This document shows, in pieces, positions 33,054 to 41,933 of a DNA stretch of 64,000 bases. Position 1 is the stretch's first letter, and each line of letters starts with the position of its first letter. A program made the translations under genes and the position numbers. This stretch comes from Rhizobacter sp. OV335. GTDB taxonomy: Bacteria; Pseudomonadota; Gammaproteobacteria; Burkholderiales; Burkholderiaceae_C. The stretch covers positions 62,001-126,000 of the forward strand of contig NZ_FRCQ01000018.1 in NCBI RefSeq assembly GCF_900142965.1, written 5' to 3'. Under the pieces are notes generated by a model that was given only the letters and a program-made list of their open reading frames with translations, made no database searches and was not told the DNA's origin.

Positions 33054-33566
33054 ATGGCAAGCACACACCGCCCCCGTCGACAGGACCGCAGCAGCGCGCC
33101 CGCGCTGCCGGCCGATGTGGATTGGCTGCAGCTCGACAACCAGGTCTGCTTCGCGCTGTACTCCACCTCGCTCGCGATGACCAAGCTGTACAAGCCGCTG
33201 CTCGCGCCGCTCGGCCTCACCTACCCGCAGTACCTGGCGTTCCTGGTGCTGTGGGAGCGCGATGCGCTGACGGTGGGCGAGCTCGGCGAGCGGCTGTTCC
33301 TCGACTCCGGCACGCTGACGCCGCTGCTCAAGCGCATGGAAGCCGCCGGCTGGCTGCAGCGCCAGCGCGCCGCCGACGACGAGCGCCGCGTGATCGTCAG
33401 CCTGACGCCCGAAGGCCGCGCGCTGCGCCAGCAGGCGCGCGCCGTGCCCGCGCAGCTGGCCCAGGCCAGCGGCTGCAGCGTCGGCGAGCTGACCGACTTG
33501 ACCCAACGCCTGCAGCAGCTGCGCCAGCAGCTGCTCGATGACGCGCCCGATGCGGCGCATGCGTGA
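33054..33566 (+). CDS. ohrR: OhrR, MarR-family organic peroxide-sensing repressor
   Basis: A 170-residue MarR-family winged-helix regulator. The N-terminal [20 protein letters not shown] carries Cys32, the peroxide-reactive cysteine of OhrR. The winged helix is around residues 70-110 ([37 protein letters not shown]). Oxidation of the Cys releases DNA and induces the peroxide reductase encoded by the next gene. Gap to ohr is 47 bases. Confidence 0.93.
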   Translation: MASTHRPRRQDRSSAPALPADVDWLQLDNQVCFALYSTSLAMTKLYKPLLAPLGLTYPQYLAFLVLWERDALTVGELGERLFLDSGTLTPLLKRMEAAGWLQRQRAADDERRVIVSLTPEGRALRQQARAVPAQLAQASGCSVGELTDLTQRLQQLRQQLLDDAPDAAHA

Positions 33567-33613
33567 ACGTTGTATCCCGACCCAACCACCCCACCACTGA
33601 AGAGGAAGACACC

Positions 33614-34039
33614 ATGAAGCTCGAAAAAGCCCTGTACACCGCCCACGCCACCTCCACCGGCGGCCGCGAAGGCACGTCGAAGTCGTCCGACGGCGTGCTG
33701 GACCTGCGCCTGACCACGCCGAAGGAACTGGGCGGCAACGGCGCCGTCGGCACCAACCCGGAACAGCTGTTCGCGGCCGGCTACTCGGCCTGCTTCATCG
33801 GCGCGATGAAGGTCGCCGCCGGCCAGCAGAAGGTGGCCCTGCCGGCCGACACCTCGATCGCCGCGAGCGTCAGCATCGGCCCGATCCCGCAAGGCTTCGG
33901 CATCCAGGTCGCGATGACCATCACGGTGCCGGGCGTCGAGCGCGCGGTCGCGCAGAAGATCGTCGACGCGGCGCACCAGATCTGCCCGTACTCGAACGCG
34001 ACGCGCGGCAATGTGGACGTGGCGCTGACGCTGGCCTGA
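33614..34039 (+). CDS. ohr: Organic hydroperoxide resistance protein Ohr
   Basis: A 141-residue OsmC/Ohr-fold thiol peroxidase. The two catalytic cysteines are visible: Cys60 in [13 protein letters not shown] and Cys124 in [14 protein letters not shown]. It reduces organic hydroperoxides using lipoylated partners. The ATG at 33614 follows a strong GAGGAAG site and matches the family N-terminus ([20 protein letters not shown]), so it is preferred to an in-frame GTG that overlaps the ohrR stop. Regulated by the neighbouring OhrR. Confidence 0.96.
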   Translation: MKLEKALYTAHATSTGGREGTSKSSDGVLDLRLTTPKELGGNGAVGTNPEQLFAAGYSACFIGAMKVAAGQQKVALPADTSIAASVSIGPIPQGFGIQVAMTITVPGVERAVAQKIVDAAHQICPYSNATRGNVDVALTLA

Positions 34040-34064
34040 GCCTGAGCGTCCCGGCCGCGATGGC

Positions 34065-34703
34065 TCACGCGTAAGGCGTGCCCACCATCGCGGCGTTCAG
34101 CCCGAGGGTGCCCTTGTCGACCAGGGCGAGGAACAGGGCTTTCGCCGCCTCGGCGTCTTGCCGATCGCGAAAGCTCCGGTGTGCCTGGATGAGAGCGGCG
34201 GTCCACGTCGCCAGCAGCAGGCTTGCGGCCAGATGCGCGGCCGGATCGCCGGGTTCCCGCGCTGCCCCTTCAGCCAGCGCCTCGGTGACGACCTGCGCGA
34301 TCTCGTCGCGTATCGCCCGGGCCCGGGCCTTCAGCGTGTCGCTGCCTTCGATGGTCTCGATGAAGCCCTGGCTGTCCGCGGAGAACTCGACGTACGGGCT
34401 GCCGTCGTCGACCAGCCGGTGCGCGAGCAGGCGCAGCGCCTCGATCGGCGAGACGCCCGGCTCGCGCTGCCGCAACGCGTCGCGCAGCACCTCGCGGACC
34501 TCTTCGTCGCGGTCGAAGAACATGTCTTCCTTGCGCGGAAAGTGATTGAACACCGTCATCCGCCCGACGTCGGCGGCCGCCGCGATCTCGTCCACCGTCA
34601 CCTTGTCGAAGCCGCGCGCCAGGAAAAGGCGCGTCGCGGCGTTGGAGATGCCTTGCCGCGTGGCGAGGCGCTTGCGGGATCGCAGGTCGGACGGGATTGA
34701 CAT
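34065..34703 (-). CDS. TetR-family transcriptional regulator
   Basis: A 212-residue regulator with an N-terminal TetR helix-turn-helix ([40 protein letters not shown]) and a C-terminal ligand-binding domain. The ATG at 34703 places the helix-turn-helix at residues 17-60; longer frames read into the monooxygenase region and are rejected. It is divergent from the FAD monooxygenase, and a perfect inverted repeat between the two starts is its likely operator. The ligand may be the monooxygenase's substrate. Confidence 0.92.
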   Translation of the reverse strand: MSIPSDLRSRKRLATRQGISNAATRLFLARGFDKVTVDEIAAAADVGRMTVFNHFPRKEDMFFDRDEEVREVLRDALRQREPGVSPIEALRLLAHRLVDDGSPYVEFSADSQGFIETIEGSDTLKARARAIRDEIAQVVTEALAEGAAREPGDPAAHLAASLLLATWTAALIQAHRSFRDRQDAEAAKALFLALVDKGTLGLNAAMVGTPYA

Positions 34704-34710
34704 GTCTTCA

Positions 34711-34743
34711 TTGTACTGAGTACATTTACTGTACTCAGTACAA
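34711..34743. promoter_or_regulatory. TetR operator between regulator and FAD monooxygenase
   Basis: TTGTACTGAGTACA, 5 bases, TGTACTCAGTACAA: a perfect 14-bp inverted repeat filling the 55-base space between divergent starts (34703 and 34759). Each arm also contains the smaller palindrome GTACTGAGTAC/GTACTCAGTAC. Position and symmetry point to one site repressing both genes. The site is only about eight bases from the regulator's ATG. Confidence 0.8.
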
Positions 34744-34758
34744 CTTGGAGTGCAGTAC

Positions 34759-36252
34759 ATGGAAATGCCGGTGGATGTGGTGGTGGTCGGTGCCGGGCCG
34801 GTCGGGCTGCTGGCCGCCATCGAGCTGGGCCTGGGCGGTGCGCGCGTCGTCGTGTTGGAGCGCCTGGCCGCGCCGAGCATGGCCATCAAGGCGATGTCGG
34901 TCGGGCCGCTCGGCAGCGAGGCGCTGATGCGCCGCGGGATGGCGCAGGCCCTCGCCAATGCCGAGGCGCGCAGCGTCGCGGCGATGCAGCAGTTCATCAC
35001 GCAGCCGGGCGCCGCCGCGCGCGGGCCGGGGTCGAAGTTCAGCGGCCATTTCGCCGGCCTCGCCCTCATTCGCAAGGATGCGCAGAAGGAACCGGAGCGG
35101 CGTGCCCGGCCGGTGGACCAGCAGGGCGTCGAGGCGATGCTGGCCGAGCGCGCCGGCGCGCTCGGGATCGAGGTGCGCCGCGGCTGCGAGGTGACCGGCT
35201 TCGTGCAGCAGCACGACGGCATCGACGTGGCGTGGGCGTCTCCGGCCGGCGCAGGCCGCCTGCGCTGCGCCTGGCTGGTGGGATGCGATGGCGGGCGCAG
35301 CAGCATCCGCAAGATGGCCGGCTTCGACTTCCCCGGCACCGCGCCGACCTCGACCTTCTACCAGGCCGTCGCCGAGATCGACCATCCCGACCGCCTGCTG
35401 CCGGTGGGCTGGCATCGCACGCCGGCGGGCGTGTTCTCGCACGGGCCGGTGCCGGGGCGCTTGTTCATGCTGGATTTCACCGGCCCGCCCGAAGACCGGC
35501 AGGCGCCGGTCACGCGCGACGAGATCGAGGCGGTGCTGCGTCGCATCAGCGGCACCGATGTCCGCGTGAACGTACTTGCCAGCGCCAACCGGTGGGCGGA
35601 CAACACGCGGCTCGTCGACAGCTACCGGCGCGGCCGGGTGCTGCTGGCCGGCGATGCGGCGCATGTCCATTCGCCGTTCGGCGGCCAGGGCCTGAGCCTC
35701 GGCCTGGTGGACGCGGCGAACCTCGGCTGGAAGCTCGCGGCGGTGATTCGCGGCGAGATGCCGGACAGCCTGCTCGACAGCTACACCGCCGAGCGGCGCC
35801 CCGCGGCCGAAGCCGTTCTGCAGAACACGCTGGCCCAGGTCGCGATCCTGCGGCCCGATCCGCAAGCGGGTGCGATGCGCGAGCTCGTCGCGACGCTGAT
35901 GGCGTTCGACGACGTGAACCGGTTGATCGGCGAGACGATGAGCGGCCTGTCGACGCGGTACGAACTCGGGTCGGCACGGGACGAGGTCGGCCGGCTGGTC
36001 GGCGATGTCTCGATCGGCGAGCTGATGCAGGACGGGCGCGGCGTTTTTCTCGACGCCTCCACGGACGGCAAGGCCTCGCAGCTCGTGAGGGCCGCCACGC
36101 GGTGGGTGCGATGCGTCGCGGTCGACGCGGGGCCTTCGATGCTGGTCCGACCCGATGCCTGCGTGGCCTGGGCCGGCGACGACAACGACACGGACGGACT
36201 GGAAGAAGCGCTGCGCCGCTGGTTCAGCCCCGCGCTGGAAAGCATGTCCTAG
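34759..36252 (+). CDS. FAD-dependent aromatic-ring hydroxylase-type monooxygenase
   Basis: A 497-residue group A flavoprotein monooxygenase (FAD_binding_3, PheA/TfdB/MhpA-like). The dinucleotide motif is VVVVGAGPVGLLAAIELGLG, the DG motif CDGGRSSIRKMAGFDFPGT, and the GD motif RVLLAGDAAHVHSPFGGQG. The C-terminal thioredoxin-like region binds no flavin. Such enzymes hydroxylate phenols or related aromatics using NAD(P)H and oxygen; some TetR-linked members inactivate drugs. Start ATG 34759 follows GGAG. The stop overlaps the asparaginase stop on the other strand. Confidence 0.9.
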   Translation: MEMPVDVVVVGAGPVGLLAAIELGLGGARVVVLERLAAPSMAIKAMSVGPLGSEALMRRGMAQALANAEARSVAAMQQFITQPGAAARGPGSKFSGHFAGLALIRKDAQKEPERRARPVDQQGVEAMLAERAGALGIEVRRGCEVTGFVQQHDGIDVAWASPAGAGRLRCAWLVGCDGGRSSIRKMAGFDFPGTAPTSTFYQAVAEIDHPDRLLPVGWHRTPAGVFSHGPVPGRLFMLDFTGPPEDRQAPVTRDEIEAVLRRISGTDVRVNVLASANRWADNTRLVDSYRRGRVLLAGDAAHVHSPFGGQGLSLGLVDAANLGWKLAAVIRGEMPDSLLDSYTAERRPAAEAVLQNTLAQVAILRPDPQAGAMRELVATLMAFDDVNRLIGETMSGLSTRYELGSARDEVGRLVGDVSIGELMQDGRGVFLDASTDGKASQLVRAATRWVRCVAVDAGPSMLVRPDACVAWAGDDNDTDGLEEALRRWFSPALESMS

Positions 36253-37193
36253 TCGGCGAGCAGTTGCAGCAGCAGCTCGATGCGCGCCTGGTACGGCGAC
36301 AGCTCGCCACCGGCCGGCAGCACATCGCCAGGCTGCGCGAACACCGGGCCGCCGGCCACGCGGCTGCAGCGCAGCACACGCACGCCGGCCGCCTGGGCCC
36401 GCAGCAGCGCCGACTCCAGCGCGTGGTGCACGGTGCCGTGGCCGGTGCCGGCGACCACGATGCCGCGTGCGCCCCGCTCGACCAGCGCATCGACCAGCGC
36501 GCCGTCGACGCCCGCATGGCTGAGCAGGATGTCGACGCGCGGCCACTCGGCACCATCGACCAGCCGGGCCAGCGTCGCTTCAGCGAGCGCCTCACCGGCC
36601 GGCCACGGGCGAAACACCCGCAGCCGCCCTTCCTCGATGCGCCCGACCGGGCCGGCATCGCCCGAATCGAAGGCCTCGATGCGGTAGGTGTGGACCTTGC
36701 GCACATCCGCCGCACCATGCACCACGCCGCCGAGCACCGCCAGCACGCCGCGCGCGCCGGGGTGCTGTGCGACGGTCACCGCGTCGAGCAGGTTCTGCGG
36801 CCCGTCGGGCTGCAGCGAGGTGGCAGGCCGCATCGCCGCGGTCAGCACCACCGGCTTGCCCGGCGCGAGCACGCGCTGCAGCAGCCACGCGGTCTCCTCC
36901 AGCGTGTCGGTGCCGTGCGTGACGACCACGCCGGTCACCTCGGGCCGCGCCAGGTGGTGGGCGAGCCGCTTCAGCAGCGCGCGCCACACGTCGGCGCTCA
37001 TGTCCTTGCTGTCGACCTGCGCGACCTGCTCGGGCTCGAGCGGCACCGCGGCGAGTGCCGGCACCGCCTTCACGAGCTGCGCGACACCCAGCTGCGCCGC
37101 GGTGTAGCCGATGTTGTCGCCGGGGGCCGCCGAGGTGCCGGCGATGGTGCCGCCGGTGCCGAGCATGACGACGGTTGGGTCAGTTCTTTGCAT
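36249..37193 (-). CDS. Type II-like L-asparaginase
   Basis: A 314-residue asparaginase hydrolysing asparagine to aspartate and ammonia. The first catalytic Thr is in [15 protein letters not shown] and the second in [17 protein letters not shown], with [19 protein letters not shown] as the next conserved block. There is no signal peptide, so it is probably cytoplasmic. It is divergent from lexA; the lexA box lies 12 bases from its start codon and might also affect it. Confidence 0.93.
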   Translation of the reverse strand: MQRTDPTVVMLGTGGTIAGTSAAPGDNIGYTAAQLGVAQLVKAVPALAAVPLEPEQVAQVDSKDMSADVWRALLKRLAHHLARPEVTGVVVTHGTDTLEETAWLLQRVLAPGKPVVLTAAMRPATSLQPDGPQNLLDAVTVAQHPGARGVLAVLGGVVHGAADVRKVHTYRIEAFDSGDAGPVGRIEEGRLRVFRPWPAGEALAEATLARLVDGAEWPRVDILLSHAGVDGALVDALVERGARGIVVAGTGHGTVHHALESALLRAQAAGVRVLRCSRVAGGPVFAQPGDVLPAGGELSPYQARIELLLQLLAD

Positions 37194-37204
37194 TTTTCAC
37201 GAAG

Positions 37205-37220
37205 CTGGATAAAAATACAG
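37205..37220 (+). promoter_or_regulatory. LexA (SOS) box upstream of lexA
   Basis: CTGG-ATAAAAAT-ACAG matches the SOS box CTGT-N8-ACAG with one change, in the AT-rich spacer between asparaginase and lexA. It ends 62 bases before the lexA ATG. Autoregulation of lexA through such a box is general in proteobacteria. A second, partial site is not evident. Confidence 0.75.
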
Positions 37221-37282
37221 TCACTGGATGGATGTTCAGTCCGCTGCTCACTGCCGCGCGAATCATCAACCCGAGGCCCGCG

Positions 37283-37957
37283 ATGAACGAAACCCCGAAG
37301 CTCACCGACCGCCAGCAGCAGATCCTCGACCTGGTGCAGAGCGCGATCGAGCGCACCGGCGCCCCACCGACCCGCGCCGAGATCGCGAACGAGCTGGGCT
37401 TCAAGTCGGCCAACGCCGCCGAGGAACACCTGCAGGCGCTGGCCCGCAAGGGCGTCATCGAGCTGGTGGGGGGCACCTCGCGAGGCATCCGTCTGCAGTC
37501 TGACACATTGCGTGCGCTGAACCAGAGCCGCGGCAAGCAGTTCAGCCTGCCGCTGCCCAGCCTCTCGCAGCTCACGCTGCCGCTGGTCGGGCGGGTCGCG
37601 GCGGGCAGCCCGATCCTCGCGCAGGAGCACATCGACCAGACCTACCTGATGGAAGCCAGCCTGTTCAGCCGCCGGCCCGATTTCCTGCTGAAGGTGCGCG
37701 GCATGAGCATGCGCGACGCCGGCATCATGGACGGCGACCTGCTCGCGGTGCAGAAGGCCAAGGATGCGAAGAACGGGCAGATCGTCGTCGCGCGGCTGGG
37801 CGACGAGGTCACCGTCAAGCGCTTCAAGCGCACCCGCACCAGCATCGAGCTGCTGCCGGAGAACCCCGATTTCGAGCCCATCGTCGTGCCGTTCGGCGAC
37901 GTCGACTTCGAACTCGAAGGGCTGGCGGTCGGCCTGATCCGCAACAGCATGCTGTGA
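37283..37957 (+). CDS. lexA: SOS-response repressor LexA
   Basis: A 224-residue self-cleaving repressor. The N-terminal winged helix (residues 1-70) includes [20 protein letters not shown] and [20 protein letters not shown]. The cleavage site is Ala107-Gly108 in [10 protein letters not shown], and the catalytic dyad is Ser142 (RGMSMRDAG) and Lys179 ([10 protein letters not shown]). RecA-DNA filaments trigger cleavage and derepress DNA-repair genes. The ATG at 37283 gives the family N-terminus; a longer frame reads through the SOS box and is rejected. The stop overlaps the next start (TGATG). Confidence 0.97.
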   Translation: MNETPKLTDRQQQILDLVQSAIERTGAPPTRAEIANELGFKSANAAEEHLQALARKGVIELVGGTSRGIRLQSDTLRALNQSRGKQFSLPLPSLSQLTLPLVGRVAAGSPILAQEHIDQTYLMEASLFSRRPDFLLKVRGMSMRDAGIMDGDLLAVQKAKDAKNGQIVVARLGDEVTVKRFKRTRTSIELLPENPDFEPIVVPFGDVDFELEGLAVGLIRNSML

Positions 37958-38268
37958 TGGAGGCTGCCGTGGTGATCAAGGCCCCGAAGGCGGCGAGTGC
38001 CGCGGAGTGCAAGTCGCTCGAACAACTGCCCAACATCGGCCCGGCGCTGGCCGCCGACCTGCGGCTGATCGGCATCCAGGCGCCGCAAGACCTGCGCGGC
38101 AAGGATGCCTTCGTGCTGTATCAGCGGCTGTGCGCGATCACCGGCGAGCGCCACGACCCCTGCGTGCTCGACACCTTCATGGCCGCCACCGATTTCATGG
38201 GCGGTGCGCCGGCCGCGCCGTGGTGGGCCTACACCGCGCAGCGCAAGGCCTTGTTCGGGTCGGTGTGA
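37957..38268 (+). CDS. Helix-hairpin-helix protein (Cdd1/pathogenicity-locus family)
   Basis: A 103-residue protein. SLEQLPNIGPALAADLRLIG is a helix-hairpin-helix motif of the DNA-binding kind, followed by the family block LCAITGERHDPCVLDTFMAA. The C-terminal AAPWWAYTAQRKALF is conserved in the Cdd1 group, often annotated as mitomycin-resistance or pathogenicity-locus protein without evidence. The one-base overlap with the lexA stop suggests translation coupled to lexA and hence SOS induction. Role unknown; DNA binding is a fair guess. Confidence 0.8.
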   Translation: MEAAVVIKAPKAASAAECKSLEQLPNIGPALAADLRLIGIQAPQDLRGKDAFVLYQRLCAITGERHDPCVLDTFMAATDFMGGAPAAPWWAYTAQRKALFGSV

Positions 38269-38391
38269 CCCACCCCCGGAAGCGCCTTCGGCGCTGGCCG
38301 CCCAGGGCGTGCGGCTGCTGAGCACGCGGGAGATCGTCAGCCAGCTGGCTCAGCTCGACCGCTGACCTCTCGACCGCTGATCAGCGCGGCA

Positions 38392-40803
38392 TCAGCGTGG
38401 CTTCAGCACCAGCGTGTGCTCCGCCGCCCCGCCCCACACCGGCACGTCTTCCACCTTCGCCCAGCGCTCGACGAAGTTGCGGTACAGCGGTGAAAACACG
38501 ATGCCCGACTGCCCGCTCGACTGCATGAAGCGTGAACGCCCCCGGTCGCCCAGGTCGTACAGAGCCCGCAGTGACGGGCCGTGCTCAGCCAGGTACAGCT
38601 CGCCGGTCGTCGCATCCGGCCGCAGGCCGACCCGCGACACGTTGATGGTGTAGGTGTCGCCGCCCACCGGCGCACGCAGTTCGAACCAAGGCGCCAGCGC
38701 CTTCACCTTGCTGAACGGCCGGTGCTCGGCCCGCGCCTGGTGCGCCCGACCCCATTGCCAGGCCGAGACATCGCCGCCCTGCGACTGCTGCAGCTCGTCG
38801 AGCGCCCGCGTGAACGCCGCATCCACCTGCTGCGCGCAGGTCTCGACCGCCGGCGTCGTCTTGTCGTCGCACCACCAGCCGTCCTGGCGTTCCAGCACGC
38901 CCTCCAGCGCTTCGCGAAAACTGCGGCTGCCGAGCTGCCGCTCGTACAAGGCGCTGCCGAGTTCGTCGCTGAACACCGCCTGCGTCAGCTGCCGCGTCCA
39001 GGCCGACAGGATCAGCGGCGCGGCGCGATCGGCCGCCATCGTGCCGTCGAACGACGCCAGCTCGCGCTGCGCCGCAGCCGCCAGCGGATGGTTCGACACC
39101 GCACGCTTCAGCACCGGCAGTAGCTTCAGTGCCGCCAGCGACAGCTGGTCGCGCTGGATCGTCCGCAGGCTGTCAATCGAATGCTTCGGCGTCGCGGCCA
39201 GCAGCTGCTCGATGCGCTGGTGGCGGTACGGCGGCGCCCATTCGCTGGTCAGGAAATGCGGGTACGCCGGCCCGACGATGCGCTGGTTCGCGGTCGCGAT
39301 CCAGCCGCGGGCGGGATCGACCTCGCGCGGCGTCTCGCCGGCCGGCACGCTGCCGACCCAGTCGTAGCGCGCGTCCCAGCCCGGGGACGGCACCAAGCCC
39401 TTCAGGTCATTCGCGGGCCCACGGACCGGCACGCGCCCGGCCGCCACCATCGCGATGCGGCCTTGCGTGTCGGCCACCACCATGCTTTGCATCGGCGCGA
39501 CATAGCCCGCCGATGCCGCGATGAACTCGTCCACCGAGCGGGCCGAATTGAAACCGATGCCAGCATCGACCGAATCGGCATCCGCATCGAGCGCCGTCCA
39601 GCGCATCGCCAAGGCGTAGGTGGGCGCGTTCGGCACACCGGTCAGCCCTTCGGTCGGGCCGCCGGCGTCCGAGATCACCGGCCCGTGCCGGGTGCTGCGC
39701 ACGGTCATCGTCACGTCGGCATGGCCCTTGACCTTGATGACTTCAGTGCTGCGCTCGAACGCCGTCCAGCCGTCGGGGGTCTGGTACTGCGTCGCGTCGT
39801 CGGGCCGGATGCGTTCGAGGTACAGGTCCTGCACGTCGGGCGCGGTGTTGGTGAAGCCCCAGGCGATGTGCTCGTTCTGGCCGAGCACGACGATCGGCAG
39901 GCCGGGCATCGTCGCGCCGGCCACCTGGAAGCCGGGGGCGTCGAGCCGCGCCAGGTACCACAGCGACGGCGCGCTGAGCTTCAGGTGCGGGTCGTTGGCC
40001 AGCAGCGGCTTGCCGCTGTCGGTGTGCGAGCCGGCGACCACCCAGTTGTTGGAGCCGACGCCTTCGACGCCGGACTCTGGCGCCCTCAGCAGCGCCTGGC
40101 GGCCGAGCGTGCCGTCGACCTTCAGCCCGCGGAACAGCGCCGCGTAGTCGGCCGTCGCCAGCGGCTGCTCGCCGGGGTACGGCGGCAACAGCTCGTTGAT
40201 GCGCTCGACCGGCATCTTCAGCGACAAGCGCATCCGCAGCAGCTCGCTCGACCAGTTGCCGCCCAGGTCCCAGGCCATCATCGTCGCCCAGGCCAGGCTG
40301 TCGACCGGCGTCCAGCGCTGCGGCTGCAGCCCGAGCAGCACGAACTCCGGCGGCCGCGCCTTCAGCGAGCCGGCGAGGTAGGCGTTGATGCCGGCGCTGT
40401 AGGCCTCGAGTGCGGCCCGCGTGGCCGGGCTGGCCCGCTGCCACTGCGCCTGCGCGGCACGGCGCACGCCGAGCGCGCGCAGGAAGCGGTCGGTGTCGAG
40501 CGCCGGCTCGCCGAAGGCCTCGGCCAGCTGGCCCGCGCCGATGCGGCGGTGCGTCTCCAACTGCCACAACCGGTCCTGGGCGTGGGCGAAACCGAGGCCG
40601 AACATCGCGTCCTCGCGCGAGGCCGCGTGGATGGTCGGCACGCCCTGCGCATCGCGTTCGATGCGCACTTCGCCGCGCAGGCCGTCGACACGCTGTTCGC
40701 CGTCGAGCTGCGGCAGCGTGCGCCGCGCAACCACCCACAGCAGCGCCGCCGCCAGCAGCAGCACGACCACCAGCCCCACGACTCCGCGCCGCAGCCATTT
40801 CAT
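38392..40803 (-). CDS. Penicillin acylase family protein (N-terminal nucleophile hydrolase)
   Basis: An 803-residue precursor. An N-terminal signal anchor (MKWLRRGVVGLVVVLLLAAA) leads to the alpha-chain region, then the autoproteolytic site before Ser in GVGSNNWVVAGSHTDSGKPL, which becomes the catalytic Ser of the beta chain. The oxyanion and substrate blocks LANDPHLKLSAPSLWYLARL and WGFTNTAPDVQDLYLERI follow. Family members hydrolyse amide bonds in beta-lactams or acyl-homoserine lactones; specificity is unknown. The start at 40803 is chosen because it opens the signal sequence. Confidence 0.93.
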   Translation of the reverse strand: MKWLRRGVVGLVVVLLLAAALLWVVARRTLPQLDGEQRVDGLRGEVRIERDAQGVPTIHAASREDAMFGLGFAHAQDRLWQLETHRRIGAGQLAEAFGEPALDTDRFLRALGVRRAAQAQWQRASPATRAALEAYSAGINAYLAGSLKARPPEFVLLGLQPQRWTPVDSLAWATMMAWDLGGNWSSELLRMRLSLKMPVERINELLPPYPGEQPLATADYAALFRGLKVDGTLGRQALLRAPESGVEGVGSNNWVVAGSHTDSGKPLLANDPHLKLSAPSLWYLARLDAPGFQVAGATMPGLPIVVLGQNEHIAWGFTNTAPDVQDLYLERIRPDDATQYQTPDGWTAFERSTEVIKVKGHADVTMTVRSTRHGPVISDAGGPTEGLTGVPNAPTYALAMRWTALDADADSVDAGIGFNSARSVDEFIAASAGYVAPMQSMVVADTQGRIAMVAAGRVPVRGPANDLKGLVPSPGWDARYDWVGSVPAGETPREVDPARGWIATANQRIVGPAYPHFLTSEWAPPYRHQRIEQLLAATPKHSIDSLRTIQRDQLSLAALKLLPVLKRAVSNHPLAAAAQRELASFDGTMAADRAAPLILSAWTRQLTQAVFSDELGSALYERQLGSRSFREALEGVLERQDGWWCDDKTTPAVETCAQQVDAAFTRALDELQQSQGGDVSAWQWGRAHQARAEHRPFSKVKALAPWFELRAPVGGDTYTINVSRVGLRPDATTGELYLAEHGPSLRALYDLGDRGRSRFMQSSGQSGIVFSPLYRNFVERWAKVEDVPVWGGAAEHTLVLKPR

Positions 40804-40977
40804 CGTTCGTTCCTTCCAGTGCGTTCCCGCGCAGCGTAGCCGGCCCCGATGAACGGCAGGCAGAAGTGCCTCATTTCGTGCGATCTGCGGCACCGGCCGC
40901 TGTACAGAATGCCAGGGCACCTACACCAGCGTGCGCGCCAGCCGAAAGCCATGCCAGTGAAGACACCCGCCATCGCC

Positions 40978-41304
40978 ATGAAAACTGCACGACTTTCGCC
41001 CGAGCTCGACGCCTCTCTGCAGAACATCCCCGGGATGCCGCAGGAGCGATTGGCCCGGGTCGCCGCGCGCCGTGTCTTCGTCGAGATGAAGCAGTGCTTC
41101 ATGGAATCGGCGGCGGGCCTGCAGGGGGCGTCGGCCGCGCTGCTGAAGCGCCAGCTGCGCATCGCCGGCGACATCGGCGAGCTGCTCGAACTGAGCGACA
41201 CGCTGCTGGCCGTGCTGCCGCCCGAGGAGCGCAAGGCGGTGCGGCGCCAGCTCGACGCCGCCTTCCCGATGGCCGGCCGCGACACGGAGTTCGTTCCGCT
41301 CTGA
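40978..41304 (+). CDS. Hypothetical small helical protein
   Basis: A 108-residue protein with no family I recognise. It is predicted largely helical (MPQERLARVAARRVFVEMKQ, ALLKRQLRIAGDIGELLELS, LPPEERKAVRRQLDAAFPMA), with no signal peptide or membrane segment and one cysteine. In-frame ATGs at 40951 and 40849 would extend it with low-complexity sequence. It is convergent with the DUF1993 gene, whose stop lies 12 bases away. Moderately likely to be real. Confidence 0.55.
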   Translation: MKTARLSPELDASLQNIPGMPQERLARVAARRVFVEMKQCFMESAAGLQGASAALLKRQLRIAGDIGELLELSDTLLAVLPPEERKAVRRQLDAAFPMAGRDTEFVPL

Positions 41305-41316
41305 CCGGCTGCCGCC

Positions 41317-41829
41317 TCAGGGTTGCAGCGGCCCCAGGTAATCGCTTTTCCCCAGCTCGACGCCGTTGTGGCGCAGCAGCGCGTAGATCGTCGTCGCGTG
41401 GAAGAAAAAGTTGGGCAGCACGAAGGTGCGCAGGTAGACCTCGCCCTTCAGCGTCAGCGGGCCGTCGCGGCGCGGGATCGTCACGTCGCGGTCGTCGCTG
41501 CCGATGATCTTCTCGGACGGGATCGATTCGAGGAAGGCCACCGTCTTCGCGATGCGCTCGCGCAGCTCGGGCAGCGTCGTCTCCACATCGTCGAACTTCG
41601 GCGACTCGATGCCGGCCAGCCGGGCGGCACCGAACTTCGCGGCATCGCTGGTCAGCTGCACCTGCCGCGTGAACGACAGCATGTCGGGCGACAGGCGCGT
41701 GCCGAGCAGCACGGCGACATCGAACTTCTTCGCCTGCGCATGGGCTTCGGCCTTGTCGAGCCACTTGCCGATGTTGCCGAGGGTGCGCAGGAAGATCGGC
41801 ACGCTGGCCGAGTACATGGTGAGGGACAT
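41317..41829 (-). CDS. DUF1993 domain-containing protein
   Basis: A 170-residue protein of the DUF1993 family (DinB-like four-helix fold): MSLTMYSASVPIFLRTLGNI at the N-terminus, LLGTRLSPDMLSFTRQVQLT, then FVLPNFFFHATTIYALLRHN near the end with the conserved His. No characterised function. Start 41829 is the family start; upstream sequence in frame is not conserved in character. Divergent from the dehydrogenase gene. Confidence 0.88.
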   Translation of the reverse strand: MSLTMYSASVPIFLRTLGNIGKWLDKAEAHAQAKKFDVAVLLGTRLSPDMLSFTRQVQLTSDAAKFGAARLAGIESPKFDDVETTLPELRERIAKTVAFLESIPSEKIIGSDDRDVTIPRRDGPLTLKGEVYLRTFVLPNFFFHATTIYALLRHNGVELGKSDYLGPLQP

Positions 41830-41933
41830 TGTTCGTCTCCGGGTTTGGGGTGTGGGGGCGGATGCTAGCCTTCCTGGCTGCACCGTGCCGGCATGGGGTG
41901 GCTGCGCCCCGCCGAGCATGCACAATCAAAGCC

